A program made the translations under genes and the position numbers. 64,000 nucleotides of DNA. It comes from Clostridia bacterium (GTDB lineage Bacteria; Bacillota; Clostridia; Oscillospirales; CAG-382). The notes beneath the pieces were generated by a model. The model made no database searches and was not told the origin of the DNA. It saw nothing but the letters and a program-made list of their open reading frames with translations. Below are positions 1 to 8,996 of the stretch, in pieces (position 1 is the stretch's first letter; each line of letters begins with the position of its first letter). Location: assembly GCA_017560085.1 (NCBI GenBank), contig JAFYPA010000025.1:1-64000 (forward strand), given 5' to 3'.

Positions 1-15
1 AATTTCGGACAGACA

Positions 16-47
16 CAAAAAGACTCCCGACTTTCATCGGGAGTCTT
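16..47 (-). terminator. Rho-independent terminator of the cohesin/dockerin operon
   Basis: A 10-bp perfect stem (21-30 with 37-46) closes a 6-base loop, and on the minus strand it is followed by a run of T. It lies 31 bases past the stop codon of the 1467-residue surface protein, so it should end that two-gene operon. Confidence 0.85.
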
Positions 48-76
48 AATTTCAGACTTTAATTATCCGAGGACAA

Positions 77-3000
77 TTACTGTGCGTTGGATGCACCGTA
101 GTTCTGCTTTACGTAAGCAAGGTCGTCTACGCTTACAACGCCGTCTTCGTTGATGTCAAGAGCTACAACGAATTCGTCTGCGATTTCTACATCGAATGTA
201 GATGTGATTGCCGCAAAGTCGAGAAGGTCGATTTCGCCTCTTGCATCAACAACATCACCTGCAATAAGCTCAACTGCTTCAACTGCAACCTCTTCGGGAA
301 CGAAGCCTTCTTCATCTGCGCCTTCCTGAGCTACGATTTCTACATCAACAGATGCGGGCATATAGCCGATCTTGTTAATTTCAAGTGTGTAGCTGCCTTC
401 AGGAAGCTCGATGGAGTAGTTGAATACGCCGTCTGTTGTTTCTGTTGCTTCATCTTCGATTGTGAATGTCTTAACTGCAATGCCTGCTGCGTTGTATGCT
501 GTGATTGTAGCATAGTTCTTGGGAGCTGTGCCGTCCTCACGAACAACCTTTACAGAGCCTGTAAGTGTATAAACAACATCGATGATTTCGATTTCGATTG
601 CTTCATCGAATACAACGGGCTTGCCTTCGACCTCAAGACCTGCAACTGCGGGTGTGTAGAGGAAGTATTCTTCGGAGGAGATGTTTTCGATTGCTTCTGC
701 GGGAGCTGTGATAGCTACGTTGCAGTCTGCGCAATCTGTTTCATAATCTTCCTTAGTGCCTGTGTATGTGAATGCGATTGTACCAAGGAGAATTGCTGTA
801 TCCTCTGTCTTGTCAGCGCCTTCGATCTTGCCGTCTGTTTCGTCTGTTACTGCGTATGCGTAGTAGCCTTCAGCGATTGTTTCGAGATCTGCGGGAACTG
901 CGGAGAGTCCTTCAGCGGGTGTGAAGCCTGCGAATTCGAGGTTTTCACCGAATGCATAACCGAATGCAACTGTGTTAGCATCCTTACCGTAGAAGTAAAC
1001 GTCTACGAGGTAGTTGCCTGCGCCTGTGTAGTATGTTACCTTAGTCTTGATAAGACCTGCATCTGCAACTGCTTCTTCCCAGATTACATAGAGTGTATCT
1101 TCGGGGTTAACAGTGTACTTGCCTGTGATAACCTCACCGTCTGCGGAGAGAGCAAAGCCTACGAATGTGCTGTTGATCTTTGTGAGCTCAACGGATGTGG
1201 GAAGATCGATTTCTTCGCCGATTGTACCGCCGATTACGGGAGCGTCACCCTTAGCGCCGTTAACGTCAACTGTTACCTTAACGCCCCACTTAGCTGTAAG
1301 TGTGATACCGTCTTCTGTGATTGTAAGCTTGTCGCCTGCCTGATATACGTTTTCACCGTCTGTCCAGCCAAGGAATTCAAGACCTTCTGCTGTAGCGGGA
1401 ACTGCAACTGTGATTTCTGTGCCAACATAATCTGTTACTGCTTCGGGAGCTGTGCCCTGAGCATCAACATATGTTACTGTTGCCTTTGCATCCTCTGCCC
1501 AAACTGCGTAGAGAACAATGTTTTCTGCGAGATTTTCGATAGCTGCACCTGCTGCGATTGTAACTTCTGTAGCTACTTCGTCTTCAGACCAGCCGAGGAA
1601 TGTGAAGTGGTCGTCGTACTTAACTGCTGTGTCGTAGCCGGGGAGTCTTGTTGCTTCATCAGCCTTGCCGTCTTCGTCATCGTCGATGAGGGAGATAGGA
1701 TCAATCTGTTCACCGTGTTCGGAAACGAAGGAGATTGTGAAGTATACTGATGTTGCCCATATGGAGTAGAGAACCATATCGCTTGTTACAGTAATATTTG
1801 CATCGGGAGCATACTCTGGTATCATACTGCCTTCAACTGTTGTCCAGCCAATGTGCTTATAACCATTATTGAAATTCAGCTTCTTAAGGGAAAGAACTTC
1901 ACCTTCGGCTCTGTAGTAATCAACGCCGTGTACAGTTACCTTATATACGTTGATGAATTCAACATCGTATGCACCTGCTTCGGGAGCGGGGATGAGGTCG
2001 CCGTCGAGGTCTGCGAGCATATATCTTTCGTCGCCAACCTGAACTGCGTTGTAATCGCCGTCAACCTCGTATGTGAAGCCTGCGAGCTCAATGCCCTTTG
2101 CCCATTCAAGGATAGCCTTAATCTGGTCAGCAGATGTGCCCCATGTGTATGCTTCGTCGAGGCCTGTTGCTTCTGCGTGGAGCTTACCGTTCTTAACGTT
2201 GAGAACGATTGCGCCTGTGTCTTCAACTGTGAGTGCGTTTTCTGTGTTGTTGATGATAACTCTTGTAGCATCGTCATCAACGCCGCAGGTTGCGAACTTG
2301 CCGATTGTACCGCCGTTTACTTCGAATACGGTTACACCGTCACGGATTGTAGCGTTAACATACTTGTCTGTTTCGCCATCCTTGTAGGAGTTAGTGCCAA
2401 CACCTGTTGTTGTAACATCGCCGATTGTACCATCATTGATTGTGAAGTATCTGAGACCTGCGTAGGATGTTACGGAAGATGTACCGATAGGATTGAGGTT
2501 AATCTTGCCAACCTCACCACCGTTGATGTTGATGTAGTTAACACCGTAAGCTACGTTGTTGTTTCTCCAGCCGTGACCGTTGAAGATACCTGCAGCCTTA
2601 CCGCCGTTGAAGTTAAGTGTTGTTGTACCTACAACATTAGCACCGGAAATACCTGCGTAGTGAACTGCACTCCATGTACCGCTGTTAACGTTGATAACAG
2701 AGTTATCGGAGTAGATGTTGTCGTAGTGAGCAACACCGACATTCTGAGAACCGCCTGCGAGAACTACGTTTTCACCGAATGTAAGCTCGGAGCCCATTGC
2801 AAGAAGACCGCCGTCCTTGCTTGCACCGTAAATCTTGATGTTGTTGAATTCAACATCTGTGTTGAATCTGATGTGAGAGTCCTTAAGTGTTGTACCGTCG
2901 TACCAACGCATATCGAAGACAGAATCTGCTGTAAGACCTGTGATGTATACCTTCTTGCCTGCGCCCTTACCGAAATACTGGAGAGCTGCGCCGGATTCGT

Positions 3001-4480
3001 TCTTCTTTTCGTAGAGGTTTACGATAACGATTGTATCGAGTGTGTTGTCAGCCTTTGCGTCATCAATGATGATCTGCATAGCCTTCTTAAGTGTCTTAAC
3101 GGGAGTTTCCTTTGTGAAACCGTCGTTGGAGTCGTCACCTGTTGTGTCGAGGTAAACCTTCTTGCCACCGCCCCAAACAGCTGTAAATGTTACTGCAGCT
3201 GTTACAGTGTATGTTGCACCGCCTGCAACGATTTCGTCTGTGTCGTTAACCTTCCAGCCCTTGAAGGAGAGCTCGTCGTCTGTAAGTGTGGGAAGTGTGA
3301 TAACTGTGCCGTAAGCAATTTCTTCAGCATCGTCGTCACCAATCTTAACTGTGTACTTAACAGCTTCCCAAACAGCTGTAAGTGTTACATTTGTAACAAC
3401 CTTAACATTAACACCTGCATCGTATGTTGCACCGTTGGCATCCCAGGTCTTAAATGTGAAGCCTTCAACCGCTGCGGGGGTGGGAAGTGTGATAACTGCA
3501 CCGTCGTAAACGGTTTCTGTTGTTGTGCCGTTCTTGTCGTCAATGTATGTTACTGTGAACTTGCCGATTTCTTCCCATACTGCTGTGAAGGTCATGTGAT
3601 CCTTAACTGTAACCTTAGCACCTGCTTCGTATGTTTCGCCGTTGCATTCCCAGCCTGCGAATGTAAAGCCGTCAACCGCTGCGGGTGTGGGAAGTGTGAA
3701 CTGGCTATTGTATTCAACAGATTCTTCTGTTGTGTCGTTCTTTTCGTCTTCAACTGTTACGGTGTACTTGTTTATTTCCCATTCAGAAACGAAATCAACT
3801 GCACCAGTAACTGTATACTTGCCTGTATATACTTCTGTACCATCGGACCAGCCGAGAAAGGAATAACCTTCCTTGTCTGCGGGAGTGGGAAGAGTGATTT
3901 CTGTGCCTTCTTCATACTCCTGAGCATCCTCGCCGTCGAATGTTACTTCGTACTTGGGTGTTTCTGCTGCACCGCCGAGGCTAACCTTACCGTTTGTGAA
4001 GTTACCTGCAACAGCGGTATTACCAACCTGGGAGAACTTTACGGAATCAAATTCGACAACCGCATCTCCTGTAGCACCCTCAATTGCTGTAAATACAAGG
4101 TTTGCGAACACACCGTCCTCGGCAACACCTGTTTCAAGGTCTGCACCGATATACTGAAGTGTGATAACATTCTTGGAGTTGATGTTTACATTTGCCATAG
4201 ATGCATCGGGATATTCGATAGAAGATGCCTTCTTGTCGAATGCGAGCTTTGTTGTATCAAATGTAAGCTTAAGTGTTGAACCGATGATGCCGTCGAAGCC
4301 ATCTGCAAACTTAATATTGATAGGTACTATAATTTCTCCTGTTGCATCTGTTACTGTAACATCGTCTATTGCAACAGCAACAAGATTTCCGCTTTCAATT
4401 ACGGGTTCTTTCGCGGAAACAAAGGATGCACAGCCGACAATCATCATAAGTGCAAGAATCGCGCTGAATATCTTTTTCAT
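77..4480 (-). CDS. Giant surface protein: cohesin-like, InlB-type repeats, beta-helix-like region, dockerin
   Basis: Encodes 1467 residues; the ATG at 4480 follows an AAGGAAAGG ribosome site. An N-terminal signal peptide ends near residue 23. A cohesin-like beta-sandwich covers about 25-170. Four InlB-type B-repeats (pattern LPTP...GYxFxGW...FTAVWE) cover about 176-440. A parallel-beta-helix-like stretch beginning DTTGDDSNDGFTKETPVKTL covers about 445-870. More InlB-type repeats follow to about 1150, then a second cohesin-like domain, a carboxypeptidase-regulatory-like domain near 1312-1400, and a C-terminal dockerin with two calcium-loop repeats (about 1405-1467; DINEDGVVSVDD in the second). 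It lacks SLH repeats and an LPXTG motif, so attachment would depend on cohesin-dockerin contacts. It sits 29 bases after the small cohesin-dockerin gene and is probably co-transcribed. An adhesive or scaffolding role outside the cell is inferred; no catalytic domain is recognisable. Confidence 0.88.
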   Translation of the reverse strand: MKKIFSAILALMMIVGCASFVSAKEPVIESGNLVAVAIDDVTVTDATGEIIVPINIKFADGFDGIIGSTLKLTFDTTKLAFDKKASSIEYPDASMANVNINSKNVITLQYIGADLETGVAEDGVFANLVFTAIEGATGDAVVEFDSVKFSQVGNTAVAGNFTNGKVSLGGAAETPKYEVTFDGEDAQEYEEGTEITLPTPADKEGYSFLGWSDGTEVYTGKYTVTGAVDFVSEWEINKYTVTVEDEKNDTTEESVEYNSQFTLPTPAAVDGFTFAGWECNGETYEAGAKVTVKDHMTFTAVWEEIGKFTVTYIDDKNGTTTETVYDGAVITLPTPAAVEGFTFKTWDANGATYDAGVNVKVVTNVTLTAVWEAVKYTVKIGDDDAEEIAYGTVITLPTLTDDELSFKGWKVNDTDEIVAGGATYTVTAAVTFTAVWGGGKKVYLDTTGDDSNDGFTKETPVKTLKKAMQIIIDDAKADNTLDTIVIVNLYEKKNESGAALQYFGKGAGKKVYITGLTADSVFDMRWYDGTTLKDSHIRFNTDVEFNNIKIYGASKDGGLLAMGSELTFGENVVLAGGSQNVGVAHYDNIYSDNSVINVNSGTWSAVHYAGISGANVVGTTTLNFNGGKAAGIFNGHGWRNNNVAYGVNYININGGEVGKINLNPIGTSSVTSYAGLRYFTINDGTIGDVTTTGVGTNSYKDGETDKYVNATIRDGVTVFEVNGGTIGKFATCGVDDDATRVIINNTENALTVEDTGAIVLNVKNGKLHAEATGLDEAYTWGTSADQIKAILEWAKGIELAGFTYEVDGDYNAVQVGDERYMLADLDGDLIPAPEAGAYDVEFINVYKVTVHGVDYYRAEGEVLSLKKLNFNNGYKHIGWTTVEGSMIPEYAPDANITVTSDMVLYSIWATSVYFTISFVSEHGEQIDPISLIDDDEDGKADEATRLPGYDTAVKYDDHFTFLGWSEDEVATEVTIAAGAAIENLAENIVLYAVWAEDAKATVTYVDAQGTAPEAVTDYVGTEITVAVPATAEGLEFLGWTDGENVYQAGDKLTITEDGITLTAKWGVKVTVDVNGAKGDAPVIGGTIGEEIDLPTSVELTKINSTFVGFALSADGEVITGKYTVNPEDTLYVIWEEAVADAGLIKTKVTYYTGAGNYLVDVYFYGKDANTVAFGYAFGENLEFAGFTPAEGLSAVPADLETIAEGYYAYAVTDETDGKIEGADKTEDTAILLGTIAFTYTGTKEDYETDCADCNVAITAPAEAIENISSEEYFLYTPAVAGLEVEGKPVVFDEAIEIEIIDVVYTLTGSVKVVREDGTAPKNYATITAYNAAGIAVKTFTIEDEATETTDGVFNYSIELPEGSYTLEINKIGYMPASVDVEIVAQEGADEEGFVPEEVAVEAVELIAGDVVDARGEIDLLDFAAITSTFDVEIADEFVVALDINEDGVVSVDDLAYVKQNYGASNAQ

Positions 4481-4509
4481 GGTCTCTAATTCCTTTCCTT
4501 ATAGTTTAA

Positions 4510-5232
4510 TCAGAACTCTTCGATTATGCCTGCTTCGTACTGGAGGATTGCGATAGCGTCGAAGAGGTCAACAGAATCGTCACCGTTAACATCACCGAGT
4601 GCATATTCTGCATCTGTGAGGTCTGTAACGCCTGCTTCATACTGAAGAACCGCAATAGCATCGAAGAGGTCGATGGATTCGTCCATATTAACGTCACCAA
4701 GCTCATATTCAGACTCATCGCCGGAGCCGCCGACTACGGTAACCTTACCGTTAACCTTGTCAACAGTAACAACCTTACCGTCTTCTTCGTAAGCATTGTC
4801 AACAACCTCAAGCTTGAAGTCGTATGCGCCTGCTTTTGCGGGAGCTGTGAATTCAACATCAAAGAGCTTACCGGATTTTGTTTCTACATTGTAGAGACAA
4901 GCACCAACGAAGGTAATTGTTCTTGCATCTTCATCGTGATGGAACACATAAGTTTCACCTGCGAAGCCTGCGAAGTCAAGATAGAAGCTGTCCTTAACGA
5001 GGTCACTTGCCTCAGCACCTTCATACTCGAATCCTTCGGGATATGTAAGCTTAATACCGAGTGTATTGAAGCCTGTGTTGTCGGAGAAGTTAACGGAGTA
5101 AGTAAAGCTTGCGCCACCGTTTGCTTCCACAACTGCACCTGTAACCGTAAGCTCATTTGCCGCACTTGCACTTACGCACAAAAGGCAGACAACTGTAGCA
5201 ACGGTTGCCAAAATGATGGATAGTTTTTTCAT
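4510..5232 (-). CDS. Small secreted cohesin-dockerin protein
   Basis: Encodes 240 residues from ATG 5232, preceded by AAAGGAATGG. The reading frame extends further upstream but without a second ribosome site or signal peptide. Residues 1-24 form a signal peptide. About 26-165 resemble a cohesin or cohesin-like beta-sandwich. Residues 176-236 are a type I-like dockerin with two near-identical 22-residue calcium-binding repeats (DVNMDESIDLFDAI and DVNGDDSVDLFDAI). Having both partner modules on one short chain is suited to linking or chaining proteins on the cell surface. It is first in an operon with the 1467-residue protein 29 bases downstream. The 5' leader contains a GCGGGGATTCCCGC hairpin. 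Identification of the dockerin is firm; the cohesin assignment rests on residue pattern only. Confidence 0.85.
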   Translation of the reverse strand: MKKLSIILATVATVVCLLCVSASAANELTVTGAVVEANGGASFTYSVNFSDNTGFNTLGIKLTYPEGFEYEGAEASDLVKDSFYLDFAGFAGETYVFHHDEDARTITFVGACLYNVETKSGKLFDVEFTAPAKAGAYDFKLEVVDNAYEEDGKVVTVDKVNGKVTVVGGSGDESEYELGDVNMDESIDLFDAIAVLQYEAGVTDLTDAEYALGDVNGDDSVDLFDAIAILQYEAGIIEEF

Positions 5233-5599
5233 TGTACCTATACCATTCCTTTCTTTGCGGGAATCCCCGCTTTTGCAATTTTTGCATACCAAAGCATTAT
5301 ACAATACGTCTCGGTATACTTAGTTACTATATATTATATATGGTTTTTAGAATAAAATCAAGGGGTTTTCTATATTTTTTTACACATTCTTGCGGTATTT
5401 TTCTGCCAATACCCCCAAAATATGGTGGTTTAACGTAAGTTTTTTCGATTGTAAACTTTTTTTGAACGAGGAAAGCCCCAAATGACCGTCAAATTCCGCC
5501 TCACCTCCCCTTCCGCACGGCAAAAAAAGAAGCCGCTCCGAAATAATCCTCATCGAAGTGGCTTCTGTGGTTTATATATATATAATAATATGTAGGAAA
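5233..5599. other. Intergenic region between mgtC and the cohesin operon
   Basis: This 367-base A/T-rich gap contains a possible minus-strand -10 (ATTATA on the plus strand at 5296-5301) for the cohesin-dockerin operon, without a recognisable -35. It also holds the minus-strand terminator of mgtC at 5521-5566. No open frame with a ribosome site is seen. Confidence 0.6.
5521..5566 (-). terminator. Terminator after mgtC
   Basis: A 10-bp stem (5528-5537 with 5557-5566, one G-T pair) is followed on the minus strand by seven T residues. It lies 34 bases beyond the mgtC stop codon. Confidence 0.85.
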
Positions 5600-6331
5600 T
5601 CAGTCGATGGTGAAGGAGTAAACATCGGGATTTGCCTGCACGATGGAGGCAATCTCAAGGAAGTCTATATCCTTGTCGCTGTGCACCGTAAGAGTGAGTG
5701 TGAGTCGCTCCGCCTTGGACTGAAGGGAGATTTTGCTGTTCTTTATCTGCATTCCGTGCTCCTCAAGCTGGGTCTTGAATGCGCTTACCGCCTCGGGTGT
5801 GTTCTTGAGGGATACAACAACATCGTTTCTTACATCATTTGCAAGCACCTTGTCAAAGCCGATGAGGAAGGTGTGGAATACAATCTGAAGAACAATTATA
5901 AGCACCGTGGAAACAAGACCCACAAAGTAAAGTCCGCTGCCGATTGTCATACCCACAGCCGCCGTAGCCCAGATGCCCGCCGCGGTGGTAAGTCCCTTGA
6001 TGTTTGCACCCTTTACGAATATCATTCCCGCACCGAGAAAGCCGACACCCGTGAGAATATTGGATGCAATTCTGGAGGCATCCGCCTGAATCTTGAGGTC
6101 TGGATTGTTTATAAGCACATCAAAGAAGCCGTACTTTGATACAACCATCGCAAGAGCCGCACCCAGTGCAACGATACAGTGGGTACGGAAGCCCGCATCC
6201 TTCTGTCTCATTGTACGCTCGATACCGATTGCGCCACCGCAAAGGCAGGCTATGAATATACGCACAACAAGGGGTGCCTGAGAAAGTATTCCGTCAAGCA
6301 TTTCGCCTCCGGTTACAATTAAATCTGTCAT
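5600..6331 (-). CDS. MgtC/SapB family membrane protein
   Basis: Encodes 243 residues from ATG 6331 with an AGAGGAAATATAT ribosome site; an upstream in-frame start lacks one. The N-terminal half has four to five hydrophobic segments and the family signature GGAIGIERTMRQKDAGFRTH, followed by GAALAMVVSKYG. The C-terminal half (about 160-243) is soluble and resembles the ACT-like tail of the longer MgtC homologues. Family members act in adaptation to low magnesium, acid or stress, and some inhibit F-type ATPase; which applies here cannot be read from the sequence. It is transcribed alone, with its own terminator. Confidence 0.93.
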   Translation of the reverse strand: MTDLIVTGGEMLDGILSQAPLVVRIFIACLCGGAIGIERTMRQKDAGFRTHCIVALGAALAMVVSKYGFFDVLINNPDLKIQADASRIASNILTGVGFLGAGMIFVKGANIKGLTTAAGIWATAAVGMTIGSGLYFVGLVSTVLIIVLQIVFHTFLIGFDKVLANDVRNDVVVSLKNTPEAVSAFKTQLEEHGMQIKNSKISLQSKAERLTLTLTVHSDKDIDFLEIASIVQANPDVYSFTID

Positions 6332-6395
6332 ATATATTTCCTCTTTCTTATAAAATTTTATATACAAAACAAAGCGAATCCGCTCTGTAATTGCC

Positions 6396-6436
6396 GAAAA
6401 AATCAAGTCCTGCCGAACAAAAATCCGGCAGGCTTT
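6396..6436 (-). terminator. Terminator after the LOG-family gene
   Basis: A 7-bp GC-rich stem (6409-6415 with 6426-6432), extended by weaker A-T pairs, is followed by a T-rich tract on the minus strand. It ends the LOG-family transcript. Confidence 0.75.
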
Positions 6437-6441
6437 CGTAT

Positions 6442-7017
6442 TTATATGCTCTTGAAGCTTTCAACACCGAGCGAGCTCGCCTTGTAGCTCTCAAGGTATT
6501 CCGCTATTTTTTCAATATCATCCGAAACGAAAACAAGCTCGCCGAAGTTCTTCAGGAAGCCCTCGCTTTCATATATACGGAGCATTTCAAGCATAGGATT
6601 GAAAAATCCGAAAGCATTGTAAAGCACAATCGCCTTTGAATGTCTGCCGAGCGAGCGAAGAGTAACAATCTCAAAAAGCTCGTCAAGGGTGCCGATTCCC
6701 CCGGGAGCCGCAATAAAGCAGTCGGAGCGCTCCTCAAGGATGCTCTTTCTCTCACGCATTGTGTCGGGGTAGATGTATTCCGAGCAGTGCTCGTAAAGTA
6801 TGCCGTCCACATTGAAGAACTTTGGAGCGACACAGAGTATGTCCTTTGCGTTTCCCTTCGTAAAGCCTCTTGCGGCGGCACCCATAAGTCCGTTACGGCC
6901 TCCGCCGAAAACAAGACCGTGTCCTCTTTTCGCAAGGCACATACCGAGATTTTCAACTGCGGTTACATACTTTTTATCAAGGGTTTTGCTTGAAGCACCG
7001 TAAATACATATATTCAT
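6442..7017 (-). CDS. LOG family protein (nucleoside monophosphate phosphoribohydrolase-like)
   Basis: Encodes 191 residues from ATG 7017 (MNICIYGASS), with AAAGGAGATTC upstream. A longer in-frame start would lie upstream of the promoter at 7094-7122 and is rejected. The Rossmann fold carries the LOG signature PGGIGTLDELFE (about residues 112-123) and an upstream FGGGRNGLMG nucleotide-binding loop. Family members hydrolyse nucleoside 5'-monophosphates to free base and ribose 5-phosphate; bacterial substrates are often AMP-like. The conserved arginine region (MRERKS) needed for activity is present. Monocistronic, with a perfect consensus promoter. The cytokinin link known from plants and plant pathogens need not apply. 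Confidence 0.9.
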   Translation of the reverse strand: MNICIYGASSKTLDKKYVTAVENLGMCLAKRGHGLVFGGGRNGLMGAAARGFTKGNAKDILCVAPKFFNVDGILYEHCSEYIYPDTMRERKSILEERSDCFIAAPGGIGTLDELFEIVTLRSLGRHSKAIVLYNAFGFFNPMLEMLRIYESEGFLKNFGELVFVSDDIEKIAEYLESYKASSLGVESFKSI

Positions 7018-7093
7018 ATGAATCTCCTTTTCTCCGTTTATTCGGCTCTTGACCGTATAAATTGACGGGAGCCCGCAGTGAATATAATGCGAT

Positions 7094-7122
7094 ATTATAT
7101 CAGCAAACTCCCGAAATGTCAA
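7094..7122 (-). promoter_or_regulatory. Sigma-70-type promoter for the LOG gene
   Basis: On the minus strand, TTGACA (7117-7122) and TATAAT (7094-7099) are separated by 17 bases, a perfect match to the vegetative consensus. It lies 77 bases upstream of the chosen ATG. Confidence 0.85.
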
Positions 7123-7155
7123 TACACATTTTAAATTTTTTGCACATTTCAAATA

Positions 7156-7923
7156 TCAGAAATCGAATTCCTTTTCCTTGCAGACGAAAATCTCCGTTTC
7201 GGGATAGTCTCCCAGTGCCCTTTTTGCGTTTTCGAGGGCGATATTCGGGTGGTTATTCTCCTTGGAGAGATGGGCAAGATATATTTTCCTCGCTCCGCTC
7301 TGTGCAAGGTACGGAAGAAATCTTGCGCAATCGTCATTTGAGAGGTGTCCGTTCTTTGACAGGATTCGCTCCTGAAGGTAAATCGGATAGGGACCGTTCT
7401 TGAGCATTTCGATATCGTGGTTAGATTCAATCACGACAGTTTCGCACCCGAGAAGAGCAGATGCGATTCCCTTGGTGACATATCCGATATCGGTAGCATA
7501 ACCGAGCCTTTCCTCGCCGCAGGTAACTCTGTAGCAGACGCTCCCCCATGAGTCGTGCGGTGTTTTATACACGTCAAAGCGGGCATTATCGGTAGTAAGG
7601 CTTTGTGTGGGATCGAGTATATTAAGGTTTCTGCGGAGGTTATCAAATCCGTTTGTACAGTATATGTACTTTGCGGAGCTTGTGTTCATATAAACGGGAA
7701 TATTATATTTTTTCGATATAATTTCAAGTCCCTTGATATGGTCTGTATGCTCGTGCGTTATAAAAATTCCCCGTATATTCTCGATAGAGCTTCCGAGTGC
7801 ATTAAGTGCGGAGCACACTGCTTTACAGGACACTCCGACATCGATGAGGAATTCCTCGCCGTCACAGCTTAGGTGGGTTGAGTTTCCGGTTGAGCCGGAG
7901 AAGAGGGGGGTACAGGTAAGCAT
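7156..7923 (-). CDS. Metallo-beta-lactamase-fold hydrolase, WalJ/YycJ-like
   Basis: Encodes 255 residues, ATG at 7923 after GGAGTAAAA. The N-terminal PLFSGSTGNS segment is typical of the YycJ/WalJ branch. The metal-binding motif is H57-E-H-T-D61-H62, with a later DSWGS and a C-terminal HLS histidine. The family comprises cytoplasmic 5'-to-3' exonuclease-like hydrolases linked to the WalRK cell-wall regulon in Bacilli, and in E. coli-like relatives to repair. No walRK genes are adjacent. It starts about 200 bases after coaW in the same direction, with a dispersed repeat between them. Confidence 0.9.
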   Translation of the reverse strand: MLTCTPLFSGSTGNSTHLSCDGEEFLIDVGVSCKAVCSALNALGSSIENIRGIFITHEHTDHIKGLEIISKKYNIPVYMNTSSAKYIYCTNGFDNLRRNLNILDPTQSLTTDNARFDVYKTPHDSWGSVCYRVTCGEERLGYATDIGYVTKGIASALLGCETVVIESNHDIEMLKNGPYPIYLQERILSKNGHLSNDDCARFLPYLAQSGARKIYLAHLSKENNHPNIALENAKRALGDYPETEIFVCKEKEFDF

Positions 7924-8046
7924 TTTTACTCCGTGAAAATAAGGTAATAGGGAATGGGGGATGGAAATTCGGAATTTGGAATTGAGTTGAAAATTTTTCC
8001 GTTGTAGAAATTTTTATTATTTAAAATTAGTGCGGAGGGATTTTAG

Positions 8047-8124
8047 GATGCGGGTAAAGCCGATATGTCAAAGTTTTGGTCTCGCTTTTTCAAAAGCGAA
8101 TCGCCGAAGGCCTCCCGTAAAAAA
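8047..8124. repeat. Dispersed palindromic repeat, copy 1
   Basis: This roughly 78-bp stretch matches 47300-47378 closely. Its core is CTCGCTTTTTCAAAAGCGA, a near-perfect hairpin, followed by a CCTCCCGTAAAAAA edge. Both copies lie directly downstream of a minus-strand gene (coaW here, trmB there). An A/T-rich block at 7986-8034 upstream of it also recurs at 39108 and, inverted, at 39855. Confidence 0.8.
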
Positions 8125-8127
8125 TCC

Positions 8128-8955
8128 TTACTTTATCCCCGACAAAGCCGCGCCGATAACCGTGCCGTACTGTGAATTCTGGGGGACGTGGATGTTTACA
8201 TCGAACATTTCTTCGAGGGTTCTGAAGATTTTGTCTGACTGGGGGATGGTGGTGAGATTGCCTGTGAGGACGATGTCTCTTATGCCGAATCTTCTTGCGG
8301 AGAAGACTGCGAGTACTCCGACGGACTCGAAGACGAGGTTTATTACACCCAGCGCAACATCCGCCCTGTGTGCTACATCGGAAAGCTTTCCGAAGTTGGA
8401 CGCCGTCATGTAGTCGGGAAGCCCGGGATGCATCTCCTTGCTGGAAATATCCGAAATTCTCAGGTCTACATTTCCGAGGTCGCCGTCCTTTGCAAGCTCT
8501 ACGAGATTGTCAACATTGGATACGCCCAGCATCTTCTTGGAAAGTCCTATCAGCGTGCCTCCGCCGACTCCCGTACCGCCGAGGTATTCTATCGGTCCGC
8601 CCTTGACTGCGTGTACCATCGCAGTACCTGTGCCAAGACTTCCGATTATCGCCTCGGGAAGTCCCGAAAGATACAGACCGCCAAGTCCGACACAGTCAAA
8701 TTCCGTCTTGTGTACCGCGGGAATGCCGTAAAGATTGTCCTCGATAAAGGTCGAGCCTACGCCCGTCATCATTATTTTTTCTATGTCCGAAAGCTTTATT
8801 CCGTTCTCAAGCGTGAACTTTCCGAATGCCCCGTACGCCGAGGATATCGGGTCGCCCGCCTTTACAAAGGTCGGATTTATCATTTTGTCACCGTCAAAGC
8901 CTACTATTTTCGTTGTGCTTCCGCCGACATCTATTCCTATTATTATATTGCTCAT
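8128..8955 (-). CDS. coaW: Type II pantothenate kinase
   Basis: Encodes 275 residues from ATG 8955 (MSNIIIGIDVGG), with AAAGG upstream; the longer in-frame start would overlap panT. It belongs to the ASKHA fold. The phosphate-1 motif GIDVGGSTTKIVGF is at residues 7-20, an adenosine-loop GSLGTGTAMV lies in the middle, and GGTGVGGGTLIGLSKKML follows. It phosphorylates pantothenate, the first step of coenzyme A synthesis, in the cytoplasm. The S component of a vitamin importer lies 41 bases upstream, the usual salvage arrangement. Type II kinases of this sort are generally little inhibited by CoA. Confidence 0.92.
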   Translation of the reverse strand: MSNIIIGIDVGGSTTKIVGFDGDKMINPTFVKAGDPISSAYGAFGKFTLENGIKLSDIEKIMMTGVGSTFIEDNLYGIPAVHKTEFDCVGLGGLYLSGLPEAIIGSLGTGTAMVHAVKGGPIEYLGGTGVGGGTLIGLSKKMLGVSNVDNLVELAKDGDLGNVDLRISDISSKEMHPGLPDYMTASNFGKLSDVAHRADVALGVINLVFESVGVLAVFSARRFGIRDIVLTGNLTTIPQSDKIFRTLEEMFDVNIHVPQNSQYGTVIGAALSGIK

Positions 8956-8996
8956 TTCGTTTTTCCTTTGCCCTTCCGAATTACTTTGCTTTCGCC

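Noticed and set aside
1853..4279. An 808-codon open frame on the plus strand, opposite the surface protein gene
   Set aside because: It is cysteine-rich, has no ribosome site or signal peptide, and mirrors the repetitive coding bias of the real minus-strand gene.
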